A DNA stretch of 5,786 bases, from the NCBI GenBank assembly GCA_947177605.1, contig CAMWUX010000085.1, positions 1 through 5,786 of the forward strand, in the 5' to 3' direction. The translations under genes and the position numbers were made by a program. Origin of the DNA: an uncultured Porphyromonadaceae bacterium (GTDB lineage: Bacteria; Bacteroidota; Bacteroidia; Bacteroidales; Muribaculaceae). Below the pieces are notes generated by a model that saw only the letters and a list, made by a program, of their open reading frames with translations, was not told the DNA's origin and did no database searches. Positions within the stretch are counted from its first letter, which is position 1. Every line of letters starts with the position of its first letter. Below, piece after piece: positions 1 through 5,778 of the stretch.

Positions 1-1278
1 ACCTTATTGCTTCTTGTATCTGTCGGCCGTGAGTCGGCTATAGCCTGGAAAACTTCTCAAAGTACTCTCGTCGACAACCTTTTTATCGCTCCCGGCAACG
101 GCGGTACGCCCGCCTACGGCACCAATGTGGCGCTCAATCCTCTGAACTTCGAAGAGGTGAAAGCTTTCGTGGAAGCCAACGGTATCGAAATGCTCATCGT
201 GGGTAATGAAGACCCGCTCGTGGCCGGTATCACTGACTATATGGCCGAGCATCTCCCGCAGCTGCTCGTGGTCGGTCCCTCGCGTGAAGGTGCGCGCCTC
301 GAAGGCAGCAAGGAGTTTGCCAAGGAGTTTATGATGCGCCACTCCATACCTACCGCCCGCTACAAAGCTTTTACCGCTGATACGCTGGCCGAGGGCTTCG
401 CCTTTCTCGAGCAACTGCAACCTCCGTATGTGCTTAAAGCCGACGGTCTCGCAGCCGGTAAAGGTGTGCTCATCGAGCCTACTCTTGATGCTGCGAAGGC
501 CTCGCTGCGCGAGATGCTGGGCGGAAAGTTCGGCAAATCGTCGGCTACGGTAGTGATCGAGGAGTTTCTCAGCGGTATCGAATGCTCGGTATTCGTGCTC
601 ACCGACGGCCACGGCGGCTACCGTTTACTTCCAGTAGCCAAAGATTACAAGCGCGTAGGGGAAGCCGACACGGGCCTCAATACCGGCGGTATGGGCTCCG
701 TAAGTCCTGTGGCTTTCGCGGATGAAGCATTCATGCAAAAAGTAGAGGAGCGCATCATCCGCCCCACGGTAGAGGGACTAATCAAAGACGGCATCGACTA
801 TCGCGGATTCATCTTCTTCGGTCTCATAAAAGTAGGCGACGAACCTATGGTCATAGAATACAACGTGCGTATGGGCGATCCCGAGACTGAGTCGGTGATG
901 CTCCGCATCGAGAGCGATCTGGCTCACCTGATGGCCGCCGCAGCAGGCGGCAACCTCGGCGACCTCCCGCTGGAAATCTCGCCCAAGGCGGCAGCAACCG
1001 TGATGCTCGTGAGCGGCGGATACCCTGAGGCCTACGAGAAGGGTCATGAGATCTCCGGACTTGACGCACAGTTGGCCTGTATCCCGTTCCATGCGGGCAC
1101 TAAGGAATCCGATGGTCGTATACTCACATCGGGAGGCCGAGTAATTGCCCTCAGCGCTATGGGCGACAGTCTGGCTGATGCACTCGAAAAGTGCTATGCG
1201 GCCGCCGCTACCGTTGATTTTGCCAAGAAATACTTCCGCCGCGACATAGGCCGCGACGTCATGGCTCTTGAAAAGTGA
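1..1278 (+). CDS. purD: Phosphoribosylamine-glycine ligase (GAR synthetase), 5'-partial
   Basis: PurD joins glycine to 5-phosphoribosylamine using ATP, giving glycinamide ribonucleotide, the second step of de novo purine synthesis in the cytoplasm. The frame is open from base 1. Alignment from memory with Bacteroidales PurD suggests that only the start codon and perhaps one more codon are missing, so the TTG at 7 is probably not the true start. Counting the codon at base 1 as 1, the APGNGGT motif lies near 30-36, the ATP-grasp glycine-rich loop KADGLAAGKG at 146-155, LNTGGMG at 226-232, the metal/ATP site EYNVRMGDPETE at 286-297, and the C-terminal YFRRDIG at 411-417. Length (425 codons visible) is normal for the family. 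Oddities: the N-terminal family motif GxGGREHA reads VSVGRESA, and the usual VGPEDPLV reads VGNEDPLV. The stop overlaps the next start as GTGA, pointing to one operon. Identification is secure. Confidence 0.95.
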   Translation, partial: TLLLLVSVGRESAIAWKTSQSTLVDNLFIAPGNGGTPAYGTNVALNPLNFEEVKAFVEANGIEMLIVGNEDPLVAGITDYMAEHLPQLLVVGPSREGARLEGSKEFAKEFMMRHSIPTARYKAFTADTLAEGFAFLEQLQPPYVLKADGLAAGKGVLIEPTLDAAKASLREMLGGKFGKSSATVVIEEFLSGIECSVFVLTDGHGGYRLLPVAKDYKRVGEADTGLNTGGMGSVSPVAFADEAFMQKVEERIIRPTVEGLIKDGIDYRGFIFFGLIKVGDEPMVIEYNVRMGDPETESVMLRIESDLAHLMAAAAGGNLGDLPLEISPKAAATVMLVSGGYPEAYEKGHEISGLDAQLACIPFHAGTKESDGRILTSGGRVIALSAMGDSLADALEKCYAAAATVDFAKKYFRRDIGRDVMALEK

Positions 1279-2264
1279 CCGCGTACGAGAAAAGAATAAG
1301 TGCATCCCTTGAGCGACAGCCCACAGTGGCGCTGCTCATCCTGATCGCTCTGATGCTATATGGCGTCGGGGCATACTTAGGTGTGGGCTCTGCTTACTAT
1401 TGTCCGGAGGGTCTGTTGCCCTGCGACCCCGTGGCGGCTAACGCTTCCTCCGTCCGGACAACCATAGTCAGCATATTGTCTGTCGGTATCTCGACGCTCT
1501 TCCTCTGGATGATCAACCGTTGGTACAACATCACTCACTCTTATAGCCGCATCTACATCGGACTGTTTATCCTCGGTCTGGCCTCCGTACCCGCTCTGTG
1601 GTGCGGGAAGAGTCCCGGACTTACGCTGTGTACCATATTGCTTTTCTGCGTGATAATGCTCTATTCGCTCTACCAGCGTCCGGGCGGTACACGCAGGATT
1701 TTTCTGGTATTCTGCCTTCTATCTATCGGATCGCTCTCCGACTTCGCATATCTCGGCTTTGCAATACCGCTGATGCTGGCGTGCGGACAGATGCGGTGCC
1801 TGTCGCTGCGCGCGGTGCTTGCCGCCGGTATCGGTCTGATCACACCGCTATGGATCGGCTGGGGGGTCGGCCTGATAGATCCGACCCTGCTTCATTATCC
1901 CGCTCTCAGCATTCCCACTCCCGAGCAGATCAATGAATATGCTCTCCCCCTTCAGGCGTTGATGGCGTCCGTGGTCATAATCACCGCAGTAATCACTATC
2001 GTAAATACCCTCACGGTCTACGGCCACAATGCCAAGACCCGCGCCAATAATGGCGTGCTCGCCTTGATGTCGTTGTGGTCGGTCATAGCCATAGTGATCG
2101 ACTTTGCTCACGCCCTCTCCTATATGCCCATCCTAATAGCCATGATGTCGCTGCAGGTAGCGCTATGTTTCAGTCTGCGCCGTCAGGGACGTGGATATAT
2201 TACTGTAATAGTCGGTATATTGGTGTTCTTATCCTGCGCTGTATGGCAAATGATATCGATATGA
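1275..2264 (+). CDS. Polytopic inner-membrane protein of unknown function
   Basis: A 329-residue hydrophobic protein that I cannot assign to a function. About nine or ten membrane-spanning stretches are visible, roughly at residues 17-36, 61-81, 92-109, 115-133, 141-169, 178-200, 225-249, 260-278, 283-301 and 308-327. They are separated by short polar loops, and no cleavable signal peptide or catalytic motif is apparent. The start is a GTG that overlaps the purD stop (GTGA); the next in-frame methionine lies inside the first membrane segment, so the GTG is the better start. Its own stop overlaps the pdxB start as ATGA. In overall character it resembles the poorly described Bacteroidota membrane proteins found near purD (DUF6427-like). 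That comparison is from memory and tentative. Its position between two biosynthetic enzymes does not by itself reveal a role. Confidence 0.8.
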   Translation: MTAYEKRISASLERQPTVALLILIALMLYGVGAYLGVGSAYYCPEGLLPCDPVAANASSVRTTIVSILSVGISTLFLWMINRWYNITHSYSRIYIGLFILGLASVPALWCGKSPGLTLCTILLFCVIMLYSLYQRPGGTRRIFLVFCLLSIGSLSDFAYLGFAIPLMLACGQMRCLSLRAVLAAGIGLITPLWIGWGVGLIDPTLLHYPALSIPTPEQINEYALPLQALMASVVIITAVITIVNTLTVYGHNAKTRANNGVLALMSLWSVIAIVIDFAHALSYMPILIAMMSLQVALCFSLRRQGRGYITVIVGILVFLSCAVWQMISI

Positions 2265-3268
2265 ACCGTAAGCGTCCGCGCATCATAGTGGAAGCCAACA
2301 TACCGTTTATCCGCGGAGTGATGGAGCCGTGGGCCGACGTTAGATATCTGCAGCCGGCCGAAATCACTCCCGATGTAATGGCTCATGCTGACGCACTGGT
2401 CACACGCACCCGTGTGAGATGCGATGAACATCTGCTCTCCGGCTCCCCCTGCTCGATAATAGCATCAGCTACTATAGGGCTCGATCATGTGGATATACCT
2501 TGGTGCGAGGCCCATGGTATCGAAGTGCGCAATGCCCCCGGATGCAACGCCCCCGCCGTAGCGCAATACGTTCTCGCATCAGCACTCCGACGCCGCGATC
2601 CCGAGTCGATGGTGTTGGGTATAGTCGGAGTGGGCAACGTAGGTCGGATCGTAGAGCGATGGGCAACGGCATTAGGCATTAAAGTGCTTCGCTGCGATCC
2701 GCCGCGTGCACGCCGCGAAGGCTCTGACCGATTCGTAGATCTCGCCACAATCGCCGAGCAGGCGGACGTGATCACATTCCATACTCCATATACGACCTCC
2801 GGCCCTGACGCCACGCACCACTTGTGCAGCCGCGAATTCTTGGCACAGACCAAGCATTGTCCGCTCATCATAAATGCGGCACGAGGAGGTGTGGTAGATA
2901 CCAATGCGCTCACCGATGCGATCGATGCCGGAACGGTTGAGGCTCCCGTGATCGACTGCTGGGAGGGCGAACCGGAGATCTCCCAGGAGCTTCTCAAGCG
3001 CGCATACGTGGCCACTCCACACATCGCCGGCTACTCTTTCGAAGGCAAAGCGCGAGCTACACAGATGGCCGTTGACGCAGTATGCCGTCATTTCGGTATG
3101 CCTGTGCCGGAGATTGATCCACACGTGGCCGATGCGCCGGCCACAGTCACCGCTCGGCAAATTCTTGACGGCTATGACCCGCTCATAGATACTGCTGCGC
3201 TCCGCGGTGCACCCGCCGCTTTTGAGCAGCTCCGTACCGCCTACTCCCTCCGCCGCGAACCTCAATAA
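2261..3268 (+). CDS. pdxB: 4-phosphoerythronate dehydrogenase
   Basis: PdxB oxidises 4-phospho-D-erythronate to 2-oxo-3-hydroxy-4-phosphobutanoate, the second step of the DXP-dependent pyridoxal 5'-phosphate pathway. The protein is a D-isomer-specific 2-hydroxyacid dehydrogenase of 335 residues. The N-terminal substrate domain has a TIGLDHVD segment at 71-78 and NAPGCNA at 91-97. The Rossmann dinucleotide motif GVGNVG is at 123-128, followed by CDPPRA at 145-150. The catalytic triad expected for the family is present as R208 (in NAARGG), E237 (in WEGEPE) and H254 (in TPHIAGY). The ATG at 2261 was chosen because it overlaps the upstream stop (ATGA) and puts the first beta strand at the expected place; ATGs at 2075 and 2243 are in frame but add residues unlike the family. 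The C-terminus ends at RREPQ, shorter than the roughly 380-residue E. coli enzyme, and the last codons lie inside the 19-bp repeat that bounds the adjacent restriction cassette. Confidence 0.93.
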   Translation: MNRKRPRIIVEANIPFIRGVMEPWADVRYLQPAEITPDVMAHADALVTRTRVRCDEHLLSGSPCSIIASATIGLDHVDIPWCEAHGIEVRNAPGCNAPAVAQYVLASALRRRDPESMVLGIVGVGNVGRIVERWATALGIKVLRCDPPRARREGSDRFVDLATIAEQADVITFHTPYTTSGPDATHHLCSREFLAQTKHCPLIINAARGGVVDTNALTDAIDAGTVEAPVIDCWEGEPEISQELLKRAYVATPHIAGYSFEGKARATQMAVDAVCRHFGMPVPEIDPHVADAPATVTARQILDGYDPLIDTAALRGAPAAFEQLRTAYSLRREPQ

Positions 3269-3272
3269 TCAC
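3254..3272 (+). repeat. Left 19-bp direct repeat of the cassette
   Basis: The sequence CGCGAACCTCAATAATCAC occurs here and again, without mismatch, at 5534-5552. This copy includes the last codons of pdxB (the end of an Arg codon, Glu, Pro, Gln), its TAA stop and four further bases. Identity stops abruptly on both sides (C versus G before, T versus C after). The AT-rich foreign DNA begins immediately to the right. Confidence 0.9.
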
Positions 3273-3300
3273 TTTTTCTATGTACCTGGTAATTTAATTA

Positions 3301-3345
3301 TTTGAGGTCGATATATCATCTATTTTTCTTATATTTGCAAACAAC
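3301..3345 (+). promoter_or_regulatory. Candidate Bacteroidota-type promoter for the restriction-modification operon
   Basis: TATATTTG at 3330-3337 is an exact match to the Bacteroidota -7 consensus TAnnTTTG and would start a transcript near 3343-3345, leaving a leader of about 25 bases before the ATG at 3369. A TTTG at 3301-3304 could serve as the -33 element, but its 25-base spacing is longer than the usual 19-21, so that half is weak. The -7 box overlaps an 8-bp palindrome, TTTGCAAA (3334-3341), and a second palindrome, GATATATC, lies at 3310-3317. Either could be an operator. No Shine-Dalgarno sequence precedes the start, as is common in this phylum. Confidence 0.5.
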
Positions 3346-3368
3346 ATACGCTTTAGCAAATCGGAATT

Positions 3369-4118
3369 ATGAGACAGAATTATAATTTGGGATTTATTTC
3401 TAATGAGGATATTTATGAACATGTGAAACTCACGGTTGAATCGTATCGCCGTGAGATAACATTGCTACAATTTAATGAAAATATAGTTGATCCGATCAAA
3501 CTCACCTTCGACTCCAAGGTATATGGAAAAACTATTCAGCAGGCTATTGAGGATGAATGCTTTCGTCAAATAGATAAAAGCAATTCCAACCGAATTGGGT
3601 ACTTCCATCAGAATCTATTTCGTTACGCAGGTAATGGGTGGAAAGTGCCAACAGAAGGTTTCGATGTCGAAAACGACCATCGGCATATCTACGTTGAGAT
3701 TAAAAATAAGCATAATACGATGAACTCAGCGTCTTCACAAAAGACGTATATGAAAATGCAAGCTAAATTGCTAGATGATGATCAGGCGACTTGTTACCTC
3801 GTAGAGGCAATATCCACTAAATCAAAAGATGATGTTTGGCGTATTACCCTTGATAAAAGGCCTCGTTCACATAATAAAATTCGCCGAATGTCAATGGATA
3901 AATTCTATGAGCTTGTCTTTGGCGACGCAAAAGCTTTTTACAGACTCTGTATAGCTCTTCCACATATAATAGAGGATGTGGTAAGCGAGAACAAATCACT
4001 CGCATTGAACAATACTGTCTACGAAGAGTTGACACGAGAACATTCGGATCTACTTACCGCGCTATATCTCTTGGCGTTCTCTACCTATGAGGGATTTGAA
4101 CAATTGGTTCGTAAGTAG
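3369..4118 (+). CDS. Type II restriction endonuclease, Eco47II family (likely GGNCC)
   Basis: A 249-residue protein that matches the Eco47II restriction endonuclease family closely in remembered sequence: the opening YNLGFISNEDIYEHV, the DPIKLTFDSKVYGK stretch at 41-54, RQIDKSNSNRIGYFHQN near 66-82 and the NKHNTMNSASSQKTY block near 113-127. The likely PD-(D/E)XK catalytic core is FD at 98-99 followed by EIK at 110-112 within a predicted beta hairpin; D99, E110 and K112 would bind Mg2+ and cut DNA. Family members cut GGNCC, so this specificity is expected but not proven. The gene is full length with an ATG start 25-30 bases after a plausible promoter. The methyltransferase follows almost directly, so the two are probably co-transcribed, with the nuclease first and no controller gene between or before them. 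Its low GC compared with pdxB supports acquisition by transfer. Confidence 0.92.
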   Translation: MRQNYNLGFISNEDIYEHVKLTVESYRREITLLQFNENIVDPIKLTFDSKVYGKTIQQAIEDECFRQIDKSNSNRIGYFHQNLFRYAGNGWKVPTEGFDVENDHRHIYVEIKNKHNTMNSASSQKTYMKMQAKLLDDDQATCYLVEAISTKSKDDVWRITLDKRPRSHNKIRRMSMDKFYELVFGDAKAFYRLCIALPHIIEDVVSENKSLALNNTVYEELTREHSDLLTALYLLAFSTYEGFEQLVRK

Positions 4119-4119
4119 T

Positions 4120-5478
4120 ATGAAAGACAAAAGAATATCGGTCAATAATTTTGCGGATCTGCTTGGGGTGTCAAGAGCAACAGTTGACGCTTGGATACGA
4201 CGAGGCAAATATCCCGTAACTGGTGATTTTAACGGTATACGAGGCTTTCTTATGGAAGATATTAAATCCGTTCCCGAAGTTGCGGCTATGCTTTCCTCCG
4301 AATGGGTTGAGGAGCTTAGTGTGACTCCTGCTATTCCATATACATCGGCTGAATTATTCGCTGGAGGAGGAGGTTTGGCTCTTGGCTTGGAAAAAGCAGG
4401 ATTTCGCCATATACTGCTAAACGAATTCGATCACAATGCGTGTAGTACTCTACGTTATAATCGGCCTCACTGGAATGTGATAGAGGGTGATATCCATGAA
4501 ATTGATTTTACACCTTATAATGGGAAAATAGACTTCCTATCCGGAGGGTTCCCATGCCAAGCCTTTTCTTACGCAGGTAAGCGTCTTGGCTTTGAAGAGA
4601 CTCGTGGGACTCTGTTTTTTGAACTTGCCCGTGCTGTCAGAGAGATTCAGCCCAAAGTGTTTATGGGGGAAAATGTGAGAGGGCTTTTGGAGCACGATGG
4701 TGGTCGCACTATACAAACAATAAAAGATGTGATAGAGGAACTGGGATATACCCTTATAGAGCCAAGGATTCTTAAAGCCCTGCAATATAATGTACCACAA
4801 AAGCGCGAACGCTTAATCCTTATAGCCATTCGTAACGACATAGCACCTTTTGTTAACTTCAAATGGCCAGATGTATGTCCTGTTATTCGTACACTTAGGG
4901 ATGCATTTTATAAAGGGGATTTATATGAGACGGATGTCCCTCCGTCGGAAGGCCAGAAGTACCCCGAAGCGAAGCAAAAAGTCATGGCTTTAGTGCCTGA
5001 AGGAGGCGATTGGAGAAATCTGCCTGAAGATATAGCTCGTCAATACATGAAGGGTAGTTACAATCTAGGGGGGGGTAAAACAGGAATGGCGCGTCGACTT
5101 GCCTTAGACGAACCAAGTCTAACCCTGACTTGTGCACCGGCTCAAAAACAAACTGAGCGCTGCCACCCTGTTGAAACACGCCCTCTAACCATTCGTGAAT
5201 ATGCCAGGATTCAGACATTCCCTGACGAATGGCAATTTTGTGGTAATCTTACTGCTCAATATAAGCAGATCGGTAATGCTGTACCGGTCAATCTCGCATG
5301 GGCTATTGGTCGTTCATTGATTAGATTATTCAATGACATATATGCTATGGGATTCATTCAAGAACAGGACAATTGTGTGAATACACGTCATTACACAAGA
5401 CTACATGGCCTTTTTGAAGGAATGGTATGTGACAGAAGAGCGGAATATTCGTCACACAAATCCACAGAGGATAAATAA
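4120..5478 (+). CDS. DNA (cytosine-5) methyltransferase with N-terminal helix-turn-helix (likely GGNCC)
   Basis: This enzyme methylates cytosine at C5 using S-adenosylmethionine and should protect host DNA from the neighbouring nuclease. With the ATG at 4120 as residue 1 (452 residues), a helix-turn-helix is seen at about 11-32 (FADLLGVSRATVDAWIRRG). Motif I (FAGGGGLALG) is at 80-89, motif IV (GGFPCQAFS) at 142-150 with catalytic Cys146, motif VI (ENVRGL) at 184-189, motif VIII (QKRERLILI) at 227-235, a target-recognition segment containing KTGMARRL and PAQKQTERCHP near 320-350, motif IX at 354-369 and motif X (QYKQIGNAVPVNLA) at 380-393. The target segment resembles methylases of the GGNCC/GGWCC group. 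The 4120 start lies one base after the nuclease stop; an in-frame ATG at 4087 would add 11 residues overlapping that gene and is a less likely alternative. A G8 run (5068-5075) lies in the coding sequence. About 50 residues after motif X look unrelated to the family. Confidence 0.94.
   Translation: MKDKRISVNNFADLLGVSRATVDAWIRRGKYPVTGDFNGIRGFLMEDIKSVPEVAAMLSSEWVEELSVTPAIPYTSAELFAGGGGLALGLEKAGFRHILLNEFDHNACSTLRYNRPHWNVIEGDIHEIDFTPYNGKIDFLSGGFPCQAFSYAGKRLGFEETRGTLFFELARAVREIQPKVFMGENVRGLLEHDGGRTIQTIKDVIEELGYTLIEPRILKALQYNVPQKRERLILIAIRNDIAPFVNFKWPDVCPVIRTLRDAFYKGDLYETDVPPSEGQKYPEAKQKVMALVPEGGDWRNLPEDIARQYMKGSYNLGGGKTGMARRLALDEPSLTLTCAPAQKQTERCHPVETRPLTIREYARIQTFPDEWQFCGNLTAQYKQIGNAVPVNLAWAIGRSLIRLFNDIYAMGFIQEQDNCVNTRHYTRLHGLFEGMVCDRRAEYSSHKSTEDK
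5068..5075 (+). repeat. G8 homopolymer inside the methyltransferase gene
   Basis: Eight consecutive G bases encode most of the GlyGlyGly stretch (GGG GGG GGT) just before the target-recognition segment. Such runs can slip during replication. A one-base change here would remove motifs IX and X of the methylase. Confidence 0.85.
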
Positions 5479-5665
5479 TTCTCAGCTCCATCTATATTGC
5501 TGTGATGGTGGGGTATAGGTAATGTGGGCAGAGCGCGAACCTCAATAATCACCACAATGCACTTCTGCATAGGTGGATTTAAGGCCAGTAGGGGCTCTAA
5601 GGAAGATGAGGGTGGTGCAGAAAAGGTGGATGCATCGGGGTGCATTCCTGTAATCGGCTGAGAAT
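5478..5665. repeat. 9-bp inverted repeat around the right cassette boundary
   Basis: ATTCTCAGC at 5478-5486 is the exact reverse complement of GCTGAGAAT at 5657-5665. The left arm begins at the last base of the methyltransferase stop codon, and the pair encloses the right 19-bp repeat. The arms are 170 bases apart, so this may be chance or the ends of an older small element. Confidence 0.35.
5534..5552 (+). repeat. Right 19-bp direct repeat of the cassette
   Basis: This is a perfect copy of CGCGAACCTCAATAATCAC from the 3' end of pdxB, 56 bases after the methyltransferase stop codon. Here it is not part of any coding sequence. It marks the right boundary of the insertion, and the bases from 5553 onward would join directly to pdxB in an uninserted relative. 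Confidence 0.9.
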
Positions 5666-5684
5666 CTGCTATATCGCGTATTTT

Positions 5685-5701
5685 ACATCGCGAAGCGATG
5701 T
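5685..5701. other. Perfect 7-bp hairpin with GAA loop
   Basis: ACATCGC (5685-5691), GAA, GCGATGT (5695-5701) form a perfect stem-loop. The apex GCGAAGC is known as an unusually stable DNA mini-hairpin. A run of T precedes the stem on the plus strand but none follows it on either strand, so a standard intrinsic terminator is not supported. It may be a dispersed repeat unit or a structured transcript end. Confidence 0.55.
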
Positions 5702-5708
5702 CCTTACG

Positions 5709-5724
5709 AGGTTAGCGGGAACCT
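5709..5724. other. Short hairpin AGGTT/AACCT
   Basis: AGGTT (5709-5713) and AACCT (5720-5724) can pair around a six-base loop. This lies seven bases after the stronger hairpin and forms part of the same structured block. On its own it could be chance. Confidence 0.3.
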
Positions 5725-5764
5725 GAGAAAGTTTATGGTAAGAATGTCATTGTACGCTTTTCGT

Positions 5765-5778
5765 GCGGGGATTCCCGC
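5765..5778. other. GC-rich hairpin near the right edge
   Basis: GCGGG (5765-5769) and CCCGC (5774-5778) pair around a four-base GATT loop. The same right arm could instead pair with GCGGGAA at 5715-5721, since TTCCCGC (5772-5778) is its exact complement. No T-tract follows on either strand, so it is not called a terminator. Confidence 0.35.

Larger units (their letters stand above)
3254..5552 (+). mobile_element. Inserted restriction-modification cassette bounded by 19-bp direct repeats
   Basis: The two restriction-modification genes lie between perfect 19-bp direct repeats, one overlapping the end of pdxB. The inside is visibly AT-richer than the operon to the left (38% GC in the sampled line at 3481 against 57% in the line at 2881) and uses more A/T-ending codons. 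One repeat plus the interior gives a 2,280-bp unit. No integrase, transposase or convincing terminal inverted repeat was found inside, so it would have to move passively or be mobilised in trans. Insertion of restriction-modification units with long target duplications is a described mode of mobility. Which mechanism operated here is inference. Confidence 0.7.

Noticed and set aside
4..612. Minus-strand open frame of 202 codons opposite purD
   Set aside because: It lies entirely antisense to a clearly conserved PurD frame and shows no recognisable domain. GC-rich codon bias opens such frames.
2075..2260. Upstream in-frame starts for pdxB at 2075 and 2243
   Set aside because: The added residues are translated from the membrane-protein gene in another frame and do not resemble PdxB. 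The 2261 ATG overlaps the preceding stop and fits the family N-terminus.
2672..3265. Minus-strand open frame of 197 codons opposite pdxB
   Set aside because: It is antisense to the catalytic region of PdxB, which has all its key residues. There is no family resemblance.
3254..3272. tRNA-type attachment site
   Set aside because: The repeat lies in the end of a protein gene, and no tRNA-like cloverleaf or T-loop sequence is nearby.
4087..4119. Methyltransferase start at 4087
   Set aside because: It is possible, but the extra 11 residues overlap the nuclease C-terminus and precede the helix-turn-helix without adding a recognisable element. The 4120 ATG directly after the nuclease stop is preferred.
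5488..5508. CCATC/GATGG stem after the methyltransferase as a terminator
   Set aside because: It has only five base pairs around an 11-base loop and is followed by G-rich rather than T-rich sequence.
3273..5533. Terminal inverted repeats just inside the 19-bp repeats
   Set aside because: Comparing the inner ends gave only a shared TACCT at slightly different offsets, which is not above chance. An insertion-sequence structure is therefore not supported.
5391..5645. Minus-strand open frame of 84 codons at the right end
   Set aside because: It overlaps the methyltransferase 3' end and crosses the insertion boundary, has low-complexity Ser/Pro-rich content, and no homology is recognised.
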